Assembly (NCBI GenBank): GCA_016234625.1
Contig: JACRBD010000028.1
Coordinates: forward strand, 1 to 42,932
Source: Caulobacterales bacterium
GTDB lineage: Bacteria > Pseudomonadota > Alphaproteobacteria > Caulobacterales > Caulobacteraceae
Reading direction: 5' to 3'
Length of the DNA stretch: 42,932 nt
How positions within the stretch are numbered: the stretch's first letter is position 1; the number at the start of each line of letters is the position of its first letter. Positions 17,017 to 24,338 of this stretch are shown in pieces. The notes below the pieces were generated by a model, which saw only the letters and a list, made by a program, of their open reading frames with translations, searched no databases and was not told where the DNA came from. The position numbers and the translations under genes are program-made.

Positions 17017-18090
17017 ATGCGCGCAGTCGTGCGGCGAGACGGGAAGCTGGTCTGCGATGTGATCGAGGAGCGTGATCCCGGTCCCGGCCAGGTGCGGGTC
17101 AAGACCCTGGCCTGCGGCATCTGTGGCTCGGACCTGCACGCCCTGCACTACCTCGACCACATGGTCGAGCTGGCCCAGCGGTCGGGCGCCAGCGGCGGCA
17201 TGGACCCGAAGAAGGACATCGTCTTCGGCCACGAGTTCTGCGCCGAGGTGCTGGAGGGCGGGCCGGGCGCCAGCCGCTTCAAGGCCGGGACCCGGGTGGT
17301 CTCCATGCCGGTCAACATGGGTCCCGACGGGTTCGACGCCATCGGCTATTCCAACAAGTACGTCGGCGGGTTCGCCGAGCGGATGATCCTCACCGAGGGC
17401 CTGCTGCTGGAGGTGCCCAACGGCCTTTCCACCGACCACGCCGCCCTGACCGAGCCCATGGCCGTCGGCGCTCACGCCGTGGCCAGCGCCGCCCTGGACA
17501 AAAATTCTGTCTCGCTGGTGCTGGGCTGTGGCCCGGTCGGCCTGGCGGTGATCGCCGCCCTCAAGGCCCGCGGCCACGGTCCGATCATCGCCGCCGATTT
17601 CTCGCCGCGCCGGCGGGCGGCGGCCGAGCTCATGGGGGCCGACGTCATCATCGACCCGGCCCAGACCGGCCCGCACACCAAATGGAGTGAGTTCGGCGTG
17701 CCGGCGACCCTGGACGCCATGCGCGTGGCCCTGTTCGGCGGTCAGACCTATGGCCGGCCGGTGGTGTTCGAATGCGTCGGCTCACCCGGCGTGCTGCAGA
17801 GCGTCATCGAGGGCTGCCCGCCCAAGGCCCAGATCATCGTCGCCGGGGTCTGCATGGAGCCGGACCGGATCGAACCCTCGCTGGCGATCAACAAGCAGCT
17901 CGATCTGCGCTTCGTGCTCGGCTACCAGCCCGACGAGTTCGCCCAGACCCTCGCCGACATTGCCGACGGAAAGCTCAATGTGGAACCGTTGATCACGGCC
18001 AGGGTCGGTCTGGACGGCGTGGCCCAGGCCTTCGCCGATCTGGCCAATCCGGAGTCGAACGTGAAAATCCTCGTCGAGCCGGGCCTCTGA
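17017..18090 (+). CDS. Zinc-dependent medium-chain alcohol dehydrogenase family protein
   Basis: MDR-superfamily dehydrogenase of 357 residues with AGGGAGA about 8 nt before the ATG. Catalytic-zinc features are Cys36 in CGICGSDLH and His72-Glu73 in FGHEF. The Rossmann domain has LGCGPVGLAV, and strand 2 ends in AADFSPRR, whose aspartate suggests NAD rather than NADP. The four-cysteine structural-zinc loop usual in many members is absent: the expected stretch (about residues 95-125, VVSMPVNMGPDGFDAIGYS) has no cysteine. An extended insert (YLDHMVELAQRSGASGGMDP) sits between the two zinc motifs. Substrate unknown; it stands alone between the HAD gene and a repeat-bearing gap. Confidence 0.88.
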   Translation: MRAVVRRDGKLVCDVIEERDPGPGQVRVKTLACGICGSDLHALHYLDHMVELAQRSGASGGMDPKKDIVFGHEFCAEVLEGGPGASRFKAGTRVVSMPVNMGPDGFDAIGYSNKYVGGFAERMILTEGLLLEVPNGLSTDHAALTEPMAVGAHAVASAALDKNSVSLVLGCGPVGLAVIAALKARGHGPIIAADFSPRRRAAAELMGADVIIDPAQTGPHTKWSEFGVPATLDAMRVALFGGQTYGRPVVFECVGSPGVLQSVIEGCPPKAQIIVAGVCMEPDRIEPSLAINKQLDLRFVLGYQPDEFAQTLADIADGKLNVEPLITARVGLDGVAQAFADLANPESNVKILVEPGL

Positions 18091-18145
18091 CGTTGACCAT
18101 TCAATTGGCCGTCCATGGCCGACTTGATGACACCTGCCCTTTGGC

Positions 18146-18269
18146 CTTGATGGAATGATGCGCTCCGGTCGGTCGTCCTGGTCAAGGACGACCCCTGCGG
18201 GGTCGCCGCTGGGCGGCGGCGAAGCGGTCCTTGAGCAAGGTCTCCGCCGGAGCAACACTGGCCGTCAAG
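18146..18269. repeat. Long imperfect palindrome, family 2, copy A
   Basis: The outer arms 18162-18189 and 18227-18253 are inverted complements in roughly 20 of 27 positions, ending in CAAGGAC/GTCCTTG; weaker pairing extends to CTTGATGG (18146) and CCGTCAAG (18262). Between the arms are hairpins GACCCC-TGC-GGGGTC (18190-18204) and GCCGC-TGG-GCGGC (18205-18217), then GC-GAA-GC. The 289-bp gap between the dehydrogenase and the next gene holds nothing else I recognise. Confidence 0.75.
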
Positions 18270-18379
18270 ACATCAGGGCGAGTGCGCCGTGAGGGCGATC
18301 TCTCGAGCCCCCCGGATGAGGGATGCGCCGCCCACGGCCGGCGGGGCATCATGAGGCCCGCCCCAACAGGATCATGTCG

Positions 18380-19336
18380 ATGCGCCTCGCCGCCGGACTT
18401 GCCGCCGCGCTCCTGCTCACCGGTTTCAGCACGGCCCAGGCCGCGCCAGGGCCGCCCGAGGCCGTGCGCGCGGCCGTCCGGGCCGAGATCGACGCCGTCC
18501 TGTCGTTGCCCGAGCCGGACGAACCCGCATGGATCCGCACGCCGACCGCGGCCATGTTCCGCCGGGTGGACATCAACGACGACGGCGTCGCCGATTGGCG
18601 CATCGACTACGAAAAGGCCCCCAACCCGTCCTACTTCTGCGGCACGGGCGGCTGCCGGCAGCAGATCTATGTTTCCAACGCCGCTGGCGGCTATGACCTG
18701 GTCTTCAATCTGACGGTCCGCGCCTTCAGGCTTCACCGCAAGGACGGCGGGGTGCTGCTGGAGGTCGATTTCCACGGCTCGACCTGTAACGGCTTCGGCG
18801 TGGATGAGTGTCCCCGCGGCTATGGCTGGGCGAAGGCCGATCGGCGCTTCATCGAGCGGGCCGGCCCGGCCGGCGGCGCCTTCCTGATCGGCGGCCCGAT
18901 ACGGCCGGTCCTGCGTCCGCCCGCCGCCCTTCCCGCCCCGGTCCAGGCCGAGGTCGAGGCTCGGGCCCAGGCCTGCCGCGAGGCCGGCGGCGATTATCCC
19001 CATGCCGACGCCCCGGTCACCGACGTGACCGACCTCAACGGCGACGATGTCCGGGACTGGGTAGTCGGCGGGCTCTACGACGGCTGCGCCTTCGAGGAGA
19101 CGGCGCCCGACGACCCGCCCGTCTTTCCGGTCATCGTCTTCGTCAGCCAGCCGGACGGGTTCGCCAAGGCGCTGGACGCCCGGCCGATGGCCTGGGGCCT
19201 GGCGCTGACCGGCCGGAGGGCGACCTTCGTCACCCTGGACGGCGCCGGCGACGACTGCGGCCTGAACGGCGAGGGCTGCATCAAGACCCGCTGGCGCTGG
19301 GACGGCTCGGCCCTGGTCAACAAGGCCGCCGAGTAA
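18380..19336 (+). CDS. Secreted protein of unknown function with Asp/Asn-rich (calcium-loop-like) repeats
   Basis: I do not recognise the family. The ATG at 18380 is chosen because AGGA lies 8 nt upstream (another ATG at 18374 is too close to it); this gives 318 residues. A signal peptide runs to about residue 22 (LLLTGFSTAQAA). The mature part has two similar halves, each with an Asp/Asn-rich loop: DINDDGVADWRIDYE near residue 57 and DLNGDDVRDWVVGGLYDGC near residue 217. These resemble the loops of FG-GAP/dockerin-type calcium-binding repeats. Paired cysteines (CGTGGC; C...GEGC) suggest periplasmic disulfides. Confidence 0.75.
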   Translation: MRLAAGLAAALLLTGFSTAQAAPGPPEAVRAAVRAEIDAVLSLPEPDEPAWIRTPTAAMFRRVDINDDGVADWRIDYEKAPNPSYFCGTGGCRQQIYVSNAAGGYDLVFNLTVRAFRLHRKDGGVLLEVDFHGSTCNGFGVDECPRGYGWAKADRRFIERAGPAGGAFLIGGPIRPVLRPPAALPAPVQAEVEARAQACREAGGDYPHADAPVTDVTDLNGDDVRDWVVGGLYDGCAFEETAPDDPPVFPVIVFVSQPDGFAKALDARPMAWGLALTGRRATFVTLDGAGDDCGLNGEGCIKTRWRWDGSALVNKAAE

Positions 19337-19395
19337 GCCCGGGCTGGACTGTCGCGCCGGACGGACTAACTATCCGCCCAACCGGGAGATCCACC

Positions 19396-19935
19396 ATGAA
19401 ACGCCTTGCCGCCGCCGCCCTTGCCTTGTCGCTCGTCGCCGCGCCCGCCTTCGCGGCGTTGAAGGTCGGCGCCGTGGCCCCCGACTTCACCACCACCGCC
19501 TTCCTGGCGGGCAAGGCCACGCCGTTCAAGCTGTCGGACGCCGTCAGGAAGGGACCGGTGGTGCTGTATTTCTTCCCCTCGGCCTTCACCTCCGGCTGCA
19601 CCGCCGAGGCGCATGAGTTCGCCGTGGCCACGCCGGAGTTCGCCGCCATGGGCGCCAGCGTCATCGGCGTCACCGCCGGCCGGGTGGCCGATCTGGCCGA
19701 GTTCTCCAAGAGCGAATGCCGCAACGCCTTCCCGGTGGCCGGGGTAAGCAAGGAAACCATCAAGGCCTACGACGCCGTGCTGGCGATCAAGCCGGACCTG
19801 TCGGACCGCACCACCTATGTCATCGCCCCCAACGGCAAGATCCTGCTGGCCTACACCGCCCTGACCGACCCCCTGTCGCACATCGCCAAGGCCAAGGAAG
19901 CGGTCGCGGCCTGGCGCAAGGCGCACCCGAAGTAG
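19396..19935 (+). CDS. Exported peroxiredoxin (AhpC/TSA, PrxQ/BCP-like)
   Basis: Thiol peroxidase-like protein of 179 residues with a signal peptide (MKRLAAAALALSLVAAPAFA), so it should act in the periplasm. The thioredoxin-fold core has the peroxidatic-cysteine region PSAFTSGCTAEAHEF with Cys68. The resolving cysteine found five residues later in E. coli BCP is a histidine here; Cys108 (SKSECRN) is at the place expected for the other PrxQ subtype. GGGAG precedes the ATG by about 7 nt. It lies 60 bp after the unknown secreted protein on the same strand. A reductant partner is not encoded nearby. Confidence 0.87.
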   Translation: MKRLAAAALALSLVAAPAFAALKVGAVAPDFTTTAFLAGKATPFKLSDAVRKGPVVLYFFPSAFTSGCTAEAHEFAVATPEFAAMGASVIGVTAGRVADLAEFSKSECRNAFPVAGVSKETIKAYDAVLAIKPDLSDRTTYVIAPNGKILLAYTALTDPLSHIAKAKEAVAAWRKAHPK

Positions 19936-19942
19936 GCCGCGA

Positions 19943-20023
19943 GGGGACATGTACCGAAGGTACGTGTCCCCCAATCGAGCGACCACGGGGTTTAGGGGAC
20001 ACGTACCTTCGGTACATGTCCCC
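19943..20023. repeat. Perfect 29-bp inverted repeat with self-complementary arms
   Basis: Arm 1 (19943-19971) and arm 2 (19995-20023) are exact reverse complements. Each arm is also a hairpin, GGGGACATGTACC-GAA-GGTACGTGTCCCC, with one T-G pair. A 23-bp spacer separates them. It lies between the peroxiredoxin stop and the rpsF leader and could work as a bidirectional terminator or be a repeat unit; there is no T-run. Confidence 0.85.
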
Positions 20024-20036
20024 ATCCCCCCTTCCC

Positions 20037-20064
20037 TTGCCAATCCGGCCAATCTCCCCTATTA
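20037..20064 (+). promoter_or_regulatory. Candidate rpsF operon promoter
   Basis: TTGCCA (20037-20042) and CTATTA/TATTAG (around 20059-20065) are spaced 16-17 bp apart, about 140 bp before rpsF. This is the only AT-leaning hexamer pair in the leader. By-eye call. Confidence 0.35.
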
Positions 20065-20147
20065 GCGCGCCCTTTCACGGAAGGCGGTCTCTCGCGGAGC
20101 CTTTCAGGTCGGGAAACACCCGGCCGCCGCGAACAGACCCATCGTGA

Positions 20148-20169
20148 CCCCGGGAGCTTCCGCCCGGGG
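20148..20169 (+). promoter_or_regulatory. rpsF leader hairpin (possible S6:S18 autoregulatory element)
   Basis: CCCCGGG (20148-20154) pairs with CCCGGGG (20163-20169) around an 8-nt loop, 32 nt before the rpsF ATG. Leaders of rpsF operons in many bacteria contain an RNA element bound by the S6:S18 complex. Whether this hairpin is that element is inference; I could not confirm its bulge geometry. Confidence 0.35.
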
Positions 20170-20201
20170 CCGCGCCGCCTTCCAAACGGAAGAAGGAACC
20201 T

Positions 20202-20597
20202 ATGGCGCTTTACGAACACGTGCTGATCGCACGCCAGGACATCTCGCCCCAACAGGCTGAGCAACTCAACGAGGACATGAAGGCTCTCATCGAAGGTCTC
20301 GGCGGCCACATCGCCAAGATCGAGTACTGGGGCCTGCGCAACCTCACCTACCGCATCAAGAAGAACCGCAAGGGTCACTATTCCCTGATGGCCATCGACG
20401 CCCCGGCGCCGGCCGTGAAGGAAATGGAACGCCAGCTGTCGATCAACGAAGACGTGCTGCGCTACATGACCATCCGCGTCGAGGAACTCGACCTGGAACT
20501 GTCCCCGGTTCTCGCCCGCCGCGATCGCGATCGCAGCGACCGCCCCGAACGCCCCGAACGTGGCGATCGTCCCCGTGACGACTTCGCCGCGGCGTAA
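20202..20597 (+). CDS. rpsF: 30S ribosomal protein S6
   Basis: Ribosomal protein S6, 131 residues, which binds 16S rRNA with S18 in the platform of the 30S subunit. It begins [15 protein letters not shown] and carries the S6 core ([24 protein letters not shown]). The C-terminal tail is Arg/Asp-rich ([18 protein letters not shown]), longer than in E. coli and typical of alphaproteobacteria. Strong GAAGAAGGA ribosome site. First of rpsF-rpsR-rplI, with gaps of only 14 and 13 bp. Confidence 0.98.
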   Translation: MALYEHVLIARQDISPQQAEQLNEDMKALIEGLGGHIAKIEYWGLRNLTYRIKKNRKGHYSLMAIDAPAPAVKEMERQLSINEDVLRYMTIRVEELDLELSPVLARRDRDRSDRPERPERGDRPRDDFAAA

Positions 20598-20611
20598 GGG
20601 AGAAAAAGATC

Positions 20612-20896
20612 ATGAGCGACACTGATATCGACTCGGGCGCTGAAGCCCCCGCCGCGCCGGCCGCCGCCGGCGCCCGCCGCCCGTTCTATCGCCGCCGCAA
20701 GGTTTGCCCGTTCTCGGGCGCCGGCGCGCCGAAGATCGACTACAAGGACGTCAAGCTGCTGCAGCGTTACGTCTCCGAGCGGGGCAAAATCGTCCCCTCG
20801 CGCATCACCGCCGTCTCGGCCAAGAAGCAGCGTGAGCTGGCCCGCGCCATCAAGCGCGCCCGCTTCCTCGCCCTGCTCCCCTACGTCGTGAAGTAA
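20612..20896 (+). CDS. rpsR: 30S ribosomal protein S18
   Basis: Ribosomal protein S18 (94 residues), partner of S6 in the 30S platform. The conserved core is [12 protein letters not shown], followed by [19 protein letters not shown] and [21 protein letters not shown]. An N-terminal Ala/Pro-rich extension of about 20 residues precedes the core. Ribosome site AGGGAG about 11 nt before the ATG. Confidence 0.98.
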   Translation: MSDTDIDSGAEAPAAPAAAGARRPFYRRRKVCPFSGAGAPKIDYKDVKLLQRYVSERGKIVPSRITAVSAKKQRELARAIKRARFLALLPYVVK

Positions 20897-20909
20897 GGGA
20901 ACCGGACCG

Positions 20910-21494
20910 ATGAAAGTTATCCTGCTCGAACGCGTGGAGGGCCGCGGCGCCCTCGGCGACGTCGTCACCGTCAAGGACGGCTTCGCGCGCAACTACCTCC
21001 TGCCCCGCGCCAAGGCGCTGCGGGCCACGGCGGCCAACATGAAGGTCTTCGACGCCCAGCGCGCCGAGATCGAAGTGCGCAACGCCAAGGCCAAGGAAGC
21101 CGCCGGTGAAGCCGGTGTGGCTCTGGACGGCACCTCCTATGTCCTGATCCGTCAGGCGGGCGAAACCGGCCAGCTGTACGGCTCGGTCTCCGGTCGCGAC
21201 GTGGCCGACATGGTCAATGCCGAAGGCGGCAAGATCGACCGGTCGATGGTCATCCTCGACAAGCCGATCAAGACCCTGGGCGTCCACCCGGTGAAAGTGA
21301 AGCTGCACGCGGAAGTCACCATCACGGTGAACATCAACATCGCGCGCTCGGCCGACGAAGCCGAACGTCAGGCCAAGGGCGAGAATGTCATCGCCTCGCA
21401 GTACGACGAAGACGTCGCGCTGGCGGCGGAAGCCGCGGCCGACATGGTCGAGGGCGGCGCCGGCTCGCACGAAAGCTTCGGCGACGACCGCTAG
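20910..21494 (+). CDS. rplI: 50S ribosomal protein L9
   Basis: Ribosomal protein L9 (194 residues), a two-domain protein joined by a long helix and bound to 23S rRNA near the L1 stalk. The N-domain begins MKVILLERVEGRGALGDVV with GFARNYLLPRAKAL; the C-domain follows from about residue 75. An acidic C-terminal tail (EAAADMVEGGAGSHESFGD), common in alphaproteobacteria, makes it longer than the E. coli protein. A rho-independent terminator follows. Confidence 0.97.
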   Translation: MKVILLERVEGRGALGDVVTVKDGFARNYLLPRAKALRATAANMKVFDAQRAEIEVRNAKAKEAAGEAGVALDGTSYVLIRQAGETGQLYGSVSGRDVADMVNAEGGKIDRSMVILDKPIKTLGVHPVKVKLHAEVTITVNINIARSADEAERQAKGENVIASQYDEDVALAAEAAADMVEGGAGSHESFGDDR

Positions 21495-21521
21495 GTCGCT
21501 TCCGGGTTTCGAACAAAATCA

Positions 21522-21552
21522 GGGCGGTCCGGATCTCCGGGCCGCCCTTTTT
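21522..21552 (+). terminator. Rho-independent terminator of the rpsF-rpsR-rplI operon
   Basis: GGGCGGTCCGG (21522-21532) pairs with CCGGGCCGCCC (21537-21547) around ATCT, an 11-bp stem with one T-G pair, followed by TTTTT. It starts 27 bp after the rplI stop and is the clearest terminator in the window. Confidence 0.9.
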
Positions 21553-21677
21553 CGTGCCGCGAATGTGAGCCGGCCGACTCGCCGGTCCGTGCGAACATAC
21601 ATGGAACCTCACAACTGAATCGCGGGTGCGACGGATCGGTCCGCGCAACCCGCGAGCGACTTCGTTAACCTAGGTCC

Positions 21678-23165
21678 ATGGCCCTCGTTCCCGCACTCGA
21701 TCTGCGCCCCGTCCAGGGGGATGCCCCCCTCTCCGTCGCCCCGTCGAACATCGAAGCCGAACAGGCTCTGCTGGGCGCGCTGCTGTACGACAACGCCGCC
21801 TATGAACGGCTGAGCGACCGGCTGCAGGCCCGCCATTTCTACGAACCTTTCCACCAGCGGCTGTTCGCGGCGCTGGAGATCCACATCCGCAAGGGCCAGC
21901 TGGCCGAGCCGATCCTGCTGGCCGACGAGTTCAAGCGCGACCCGGCGTTCGAGGAGCTGGGCGGCCTGCGCTACCTGGCCGACCTGGTCGACCGCGCCCC
22001 GCCGGCGGCCAACGCCCCGGACTATGCCCGGGCGATCTACGACCTGGCCCTGCGCCGGGACCTGATCCGCATCGGCGGCGAGATCACCGTCGAGGCCCAG
22101 GCCCATGACGCCGACATCACCGCCCGCGACCAGATCGAGAGCGCCGAGCAGAAGCTCTACACCCTGGCCGAAAGCGGCACCTCCTCGACGGGCTTCATCC
22201 CCTTCGCCGACGCCCTCACCGGCGCGGTGCAGATGGCCGCCGAGGCCTACAGCCGCGACGGCGGCCTGGCGGGCGTCTCGACCGGCCTGACCGACCTGGA
22301 CAAACAGCTGGGCGGCCTGCACCCGTCGGACCTCTTGATCCTCGCCGGCCGCCCGTCGATGGGGAAGACGGCGCTCGCCACCAACATCGCCTTCCATGTG
22401 GCCCGCAACTACGCCTGGGAGCCGCAGCCGGACGGCTCGCGCAAAACGGTCAACGGCGGAGTGGTGGCCTTCTTCTCGCTGGAAATGAGCGCCGAGCAGC
22501 TGGCCATGCGTCTGCTGGCCGACGTGTCGGGCGTCTCCTCCGACCGCCTGCGCAAGGGCGAGATCGACGCCAGCGAGTTCGGCCGCGTCCGCGACGGGGC
22601 CATCGAGGTGCAGGAAGCGCCGCTGTTCATCGACGCCACCGGCGGCCTGTCGATCTCCAAGCTGACCGCCCGGGCCCGTCGGCTGAAGCGCCAGCACGGC
22701 CTGGACCTGATCGTGGTCGACTACCTGCAGCTGGTGACCACCGACGGCTCCAAGGGCGACAATCGGGTGCAGGAGGTCAGCGCCATCACCGGCGGCCTCA
22801 AGGCCCTGGCCAAGGAGCTGGGCGTGCCGGTCATCGCCCTCTCCCAGCTCTCCCGCCAGGTGGAGAACCGCGAGGACAAGCGGCCGCAACTCAGCGACCT
22901 GCGGGAATCCGGCTCGATCGAACAAGACGCCGACGTGGTCATGTTCGTCTACCGCGTGGCCTACTACCTCAGCCGCGCCGAGCCCCGCGAGGGCACGCCC
23001 GAGCACATGACCTGGCAAGAGGACCTGGAGAAGATCAACAACGTCGCCGAAGTGATCATCGGCAAGCAGCGTCACGGCCCGATCGGCACGGTGAAGCTGC
23101 ACTTCCACGGCGACACGACCAAGTTCGGCAACCTCGCCCGCGAGGGCCGGTTCGACGTGCGCTAA
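21678..23165 (+). CDS. dnaB: Replicative DNA helicase DnaB
   Basis: Hexameric 5'-3' helicase of the replication fork. The 495-residue protein has an N-terminal DnaB domain (SNIEAEQALLGALLYDN, about residues 20-125) and a RecA-like C-terminal domain. Walker A is AGRPSMGKTALATN near residue 225, Walker B is LIVVDYLQLV, and the DnaB arginine and sensor motifs follow (LSQLSRQVENR, DLRESGSIEQDADVVMFVYR). No intein interrupts it. An insert of about 20 residues (NYAWEPQPDGSRKTVNGG) after Walker A is common in alphaproteobacterial DnaB. Confidence 0.97.
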   Translation: MALVPALDLRPVQGDAPLSVAPSNIEAEQALLGALLYDNAAYERLSDRLQARHFYEPFHQRLFAALEIHIRKGQLAEPILLADEFKRDPAFEELGGLRYLADLVDRAPPAANAPDYARAIYDLALRRDLIRIGGEITVEAQAHDADITARDQIESAEQKLYTLAESGTSSTGFIPFADALTGAVQMAAEAYSRDGGLAGVSTGLTDLDKQLGGLHPSDLLILAGRPSMGKTALATNIAFHVARNYAWEPQPDGSRKTVNGGVVAFFSLEMSAEQLAMRLLADVSGVSSDRLRKGEIDASEFGRVRDGAIEVQEAPLFIDATGGLSISKLTARARRLKRQHGLDLIVVDYLQLVTTDGSKGDNRVQEVSAITGGLKALAKELGVPVIALSQLSRQVENREDKRPQLSDLRESGSIEQDADVVMFVYRVAYYLSRAEPREGTPEHMTWQEDLEKINNVAEVIIGKQRHGPIGTVKLHFHGDTTKFGNLAREGRFDVR

Positions 23166-23211
23166 CGCGCTATGGCTTGACCCATACCCCCTCGCCCCTT
23201 AGCCGCAACGG

Positions 23212-24252
23212 ATGACCGCTGCCCGGCTGACCATCGATCTGGACGCCCTGGCCCGCAACTACGCGGCGCTGCGGGACATGGCCGGCTGCGAGGCGGCGCC
23301 GGCGATCAAGGCCGACGGCTATGGCGTGGGCGGGCTGGAGGCCGGCCTGCGGCTGTGGCGCGAGGGCGCGCGCAGCTTCCATGTCGCCCGGCTGACCGAA
23401 GGTGAGGCCCTGCGCGGGGCCCTTGGCGACCGGGCGGCGGTGATCTACGTCCTCGACGGGCCGACGCCGGGAACCGGCGACCGGCTGCGCGCGGCGGCCC
23501 TGACGCCGGTGATCAACAGCCTGGAGCAGGCCGCAGGCTGGGACGGCCCTGCCGCCATCCACGTCGACACCGGCATGAACCGCCTGGGTCTGACCCTGGC
23601 GCAGGCTCAGGCCCTGACCGGCCGGCCGGACGTGACGCTGGTGATGAGCCACCTGGCCTGCGCCGGGCAGCCAGAGCATCCGATGAACGCCGTGCAGCTG
23701 GCCCGCTTCCGGGAGGCGCGGGCGCTGTTCCCGGCGGCCCCGGCCAGCCTGGCCAGCTCGGGCGGCATCTTCCTTGGCCGCGACTACGCCTTCGACCAGG
23801 TGCGGCCGGGAATCAGCCTGTTCGGCGGCGGACCGCATGACCGGCCGCATGAGCGCATCACCGCCGTGGCGACCCTCGAGGCGGCGATCCTGCAGGTCAG
23901 GACCGTCCCGGCCGGCGAGACCATCGGCTATGGCGGGGCCTTTACCGCCGAACGAGACCTGACCGTCGCCATCCTGGCCGCCGGCTACGCCGATGGCGTG
24001 CCCTGGACTTCGCATCCAAGGGGCGCGGTCTGGTTCGAGGGCGCACGGCGGCGGATGCTGGGCCGCATCTCCATGGACATGATCGCCGTCGACGTCACCG
24101 GCTGCGCCACGGCCCGTCCCGGCGAGATGGCTCAGATATTTGGCCCCAACCTGCCGGTCGAGGGCGCGGCGACGGCGGCCGGAACCACCGCCTATGAATT
24201 ATTGACCCGCCTCTCTACCCGCGCCGAGCGTCGCTACATCGGCGCGCCCTAG
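23212..24252 (+). CDS. alr: Alanine racemase
   Basis: PLP enzyme that interconverts L- and D-alanine for peptidoglycan. The 346-residue product has the PLP lysine Lys33 in [11 protein letters not shown] (most relatives read KANAYG), the MNRLG motif after the HVDTGMN strand, the second-base tyrosine region [10 protein letters not shown], and the C-terminal domain motifs [15 protein letters not shown] and [12 protein letters not shown]. It lies 46 bp after dnaB, an arrangement seen in many alphaproteobacteria. The gap holds little beyond a weak ribosome site. Confidence 0.94.
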   Translation: MTAARLTIDLDALARNYAALRDMAGCEAAPAIKADGYGVGGLEAGLRLWREGARSFHVARLTEGEALRGALGDRAAVIYVLDGPTPGTGDRLRAAALTPVINSLEQAAGWDGPAAIHVDTGMNRLGLTLAQAQALTGRPDVTLVMSHLACAGQPEHPMNAVQLARFREARALFPAAPASLASSGGIFLGRDYAFDQVRPGISLFGGGPHDRPHERITAVATLEAAILQVRTVPAGETIGYGGAFTAERDLTVAILAAGYADGVPWTSHPRGAVWFEGARRRMLGRISMDMIAVDVTGCATARPGEMAQIFGPNLPVEGAATAAGTTAYELLTRLSTRAERRYIGAP

Positions 24253-24338
24253 CGACAAGTTGTGAACGAAGACGGAACACCCGCGCGGGCCGCCGGGATT
24301 GCCGCTATGCTGCCGCCAACCCCGAATCAGGAGACCGC

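Noticed and set aside
18808-19395. Extended frame before the peroxiredoxin gene
   Set aside because: It overlaps the secreted-protein gene in another frame; the ATG at 19396 has a ribosome site and a proper signal peptide.
21678-23165. An intein in dnaB
   Set aside because: The protein is of normal length and Walker A to motif 4 run without a large insertion.
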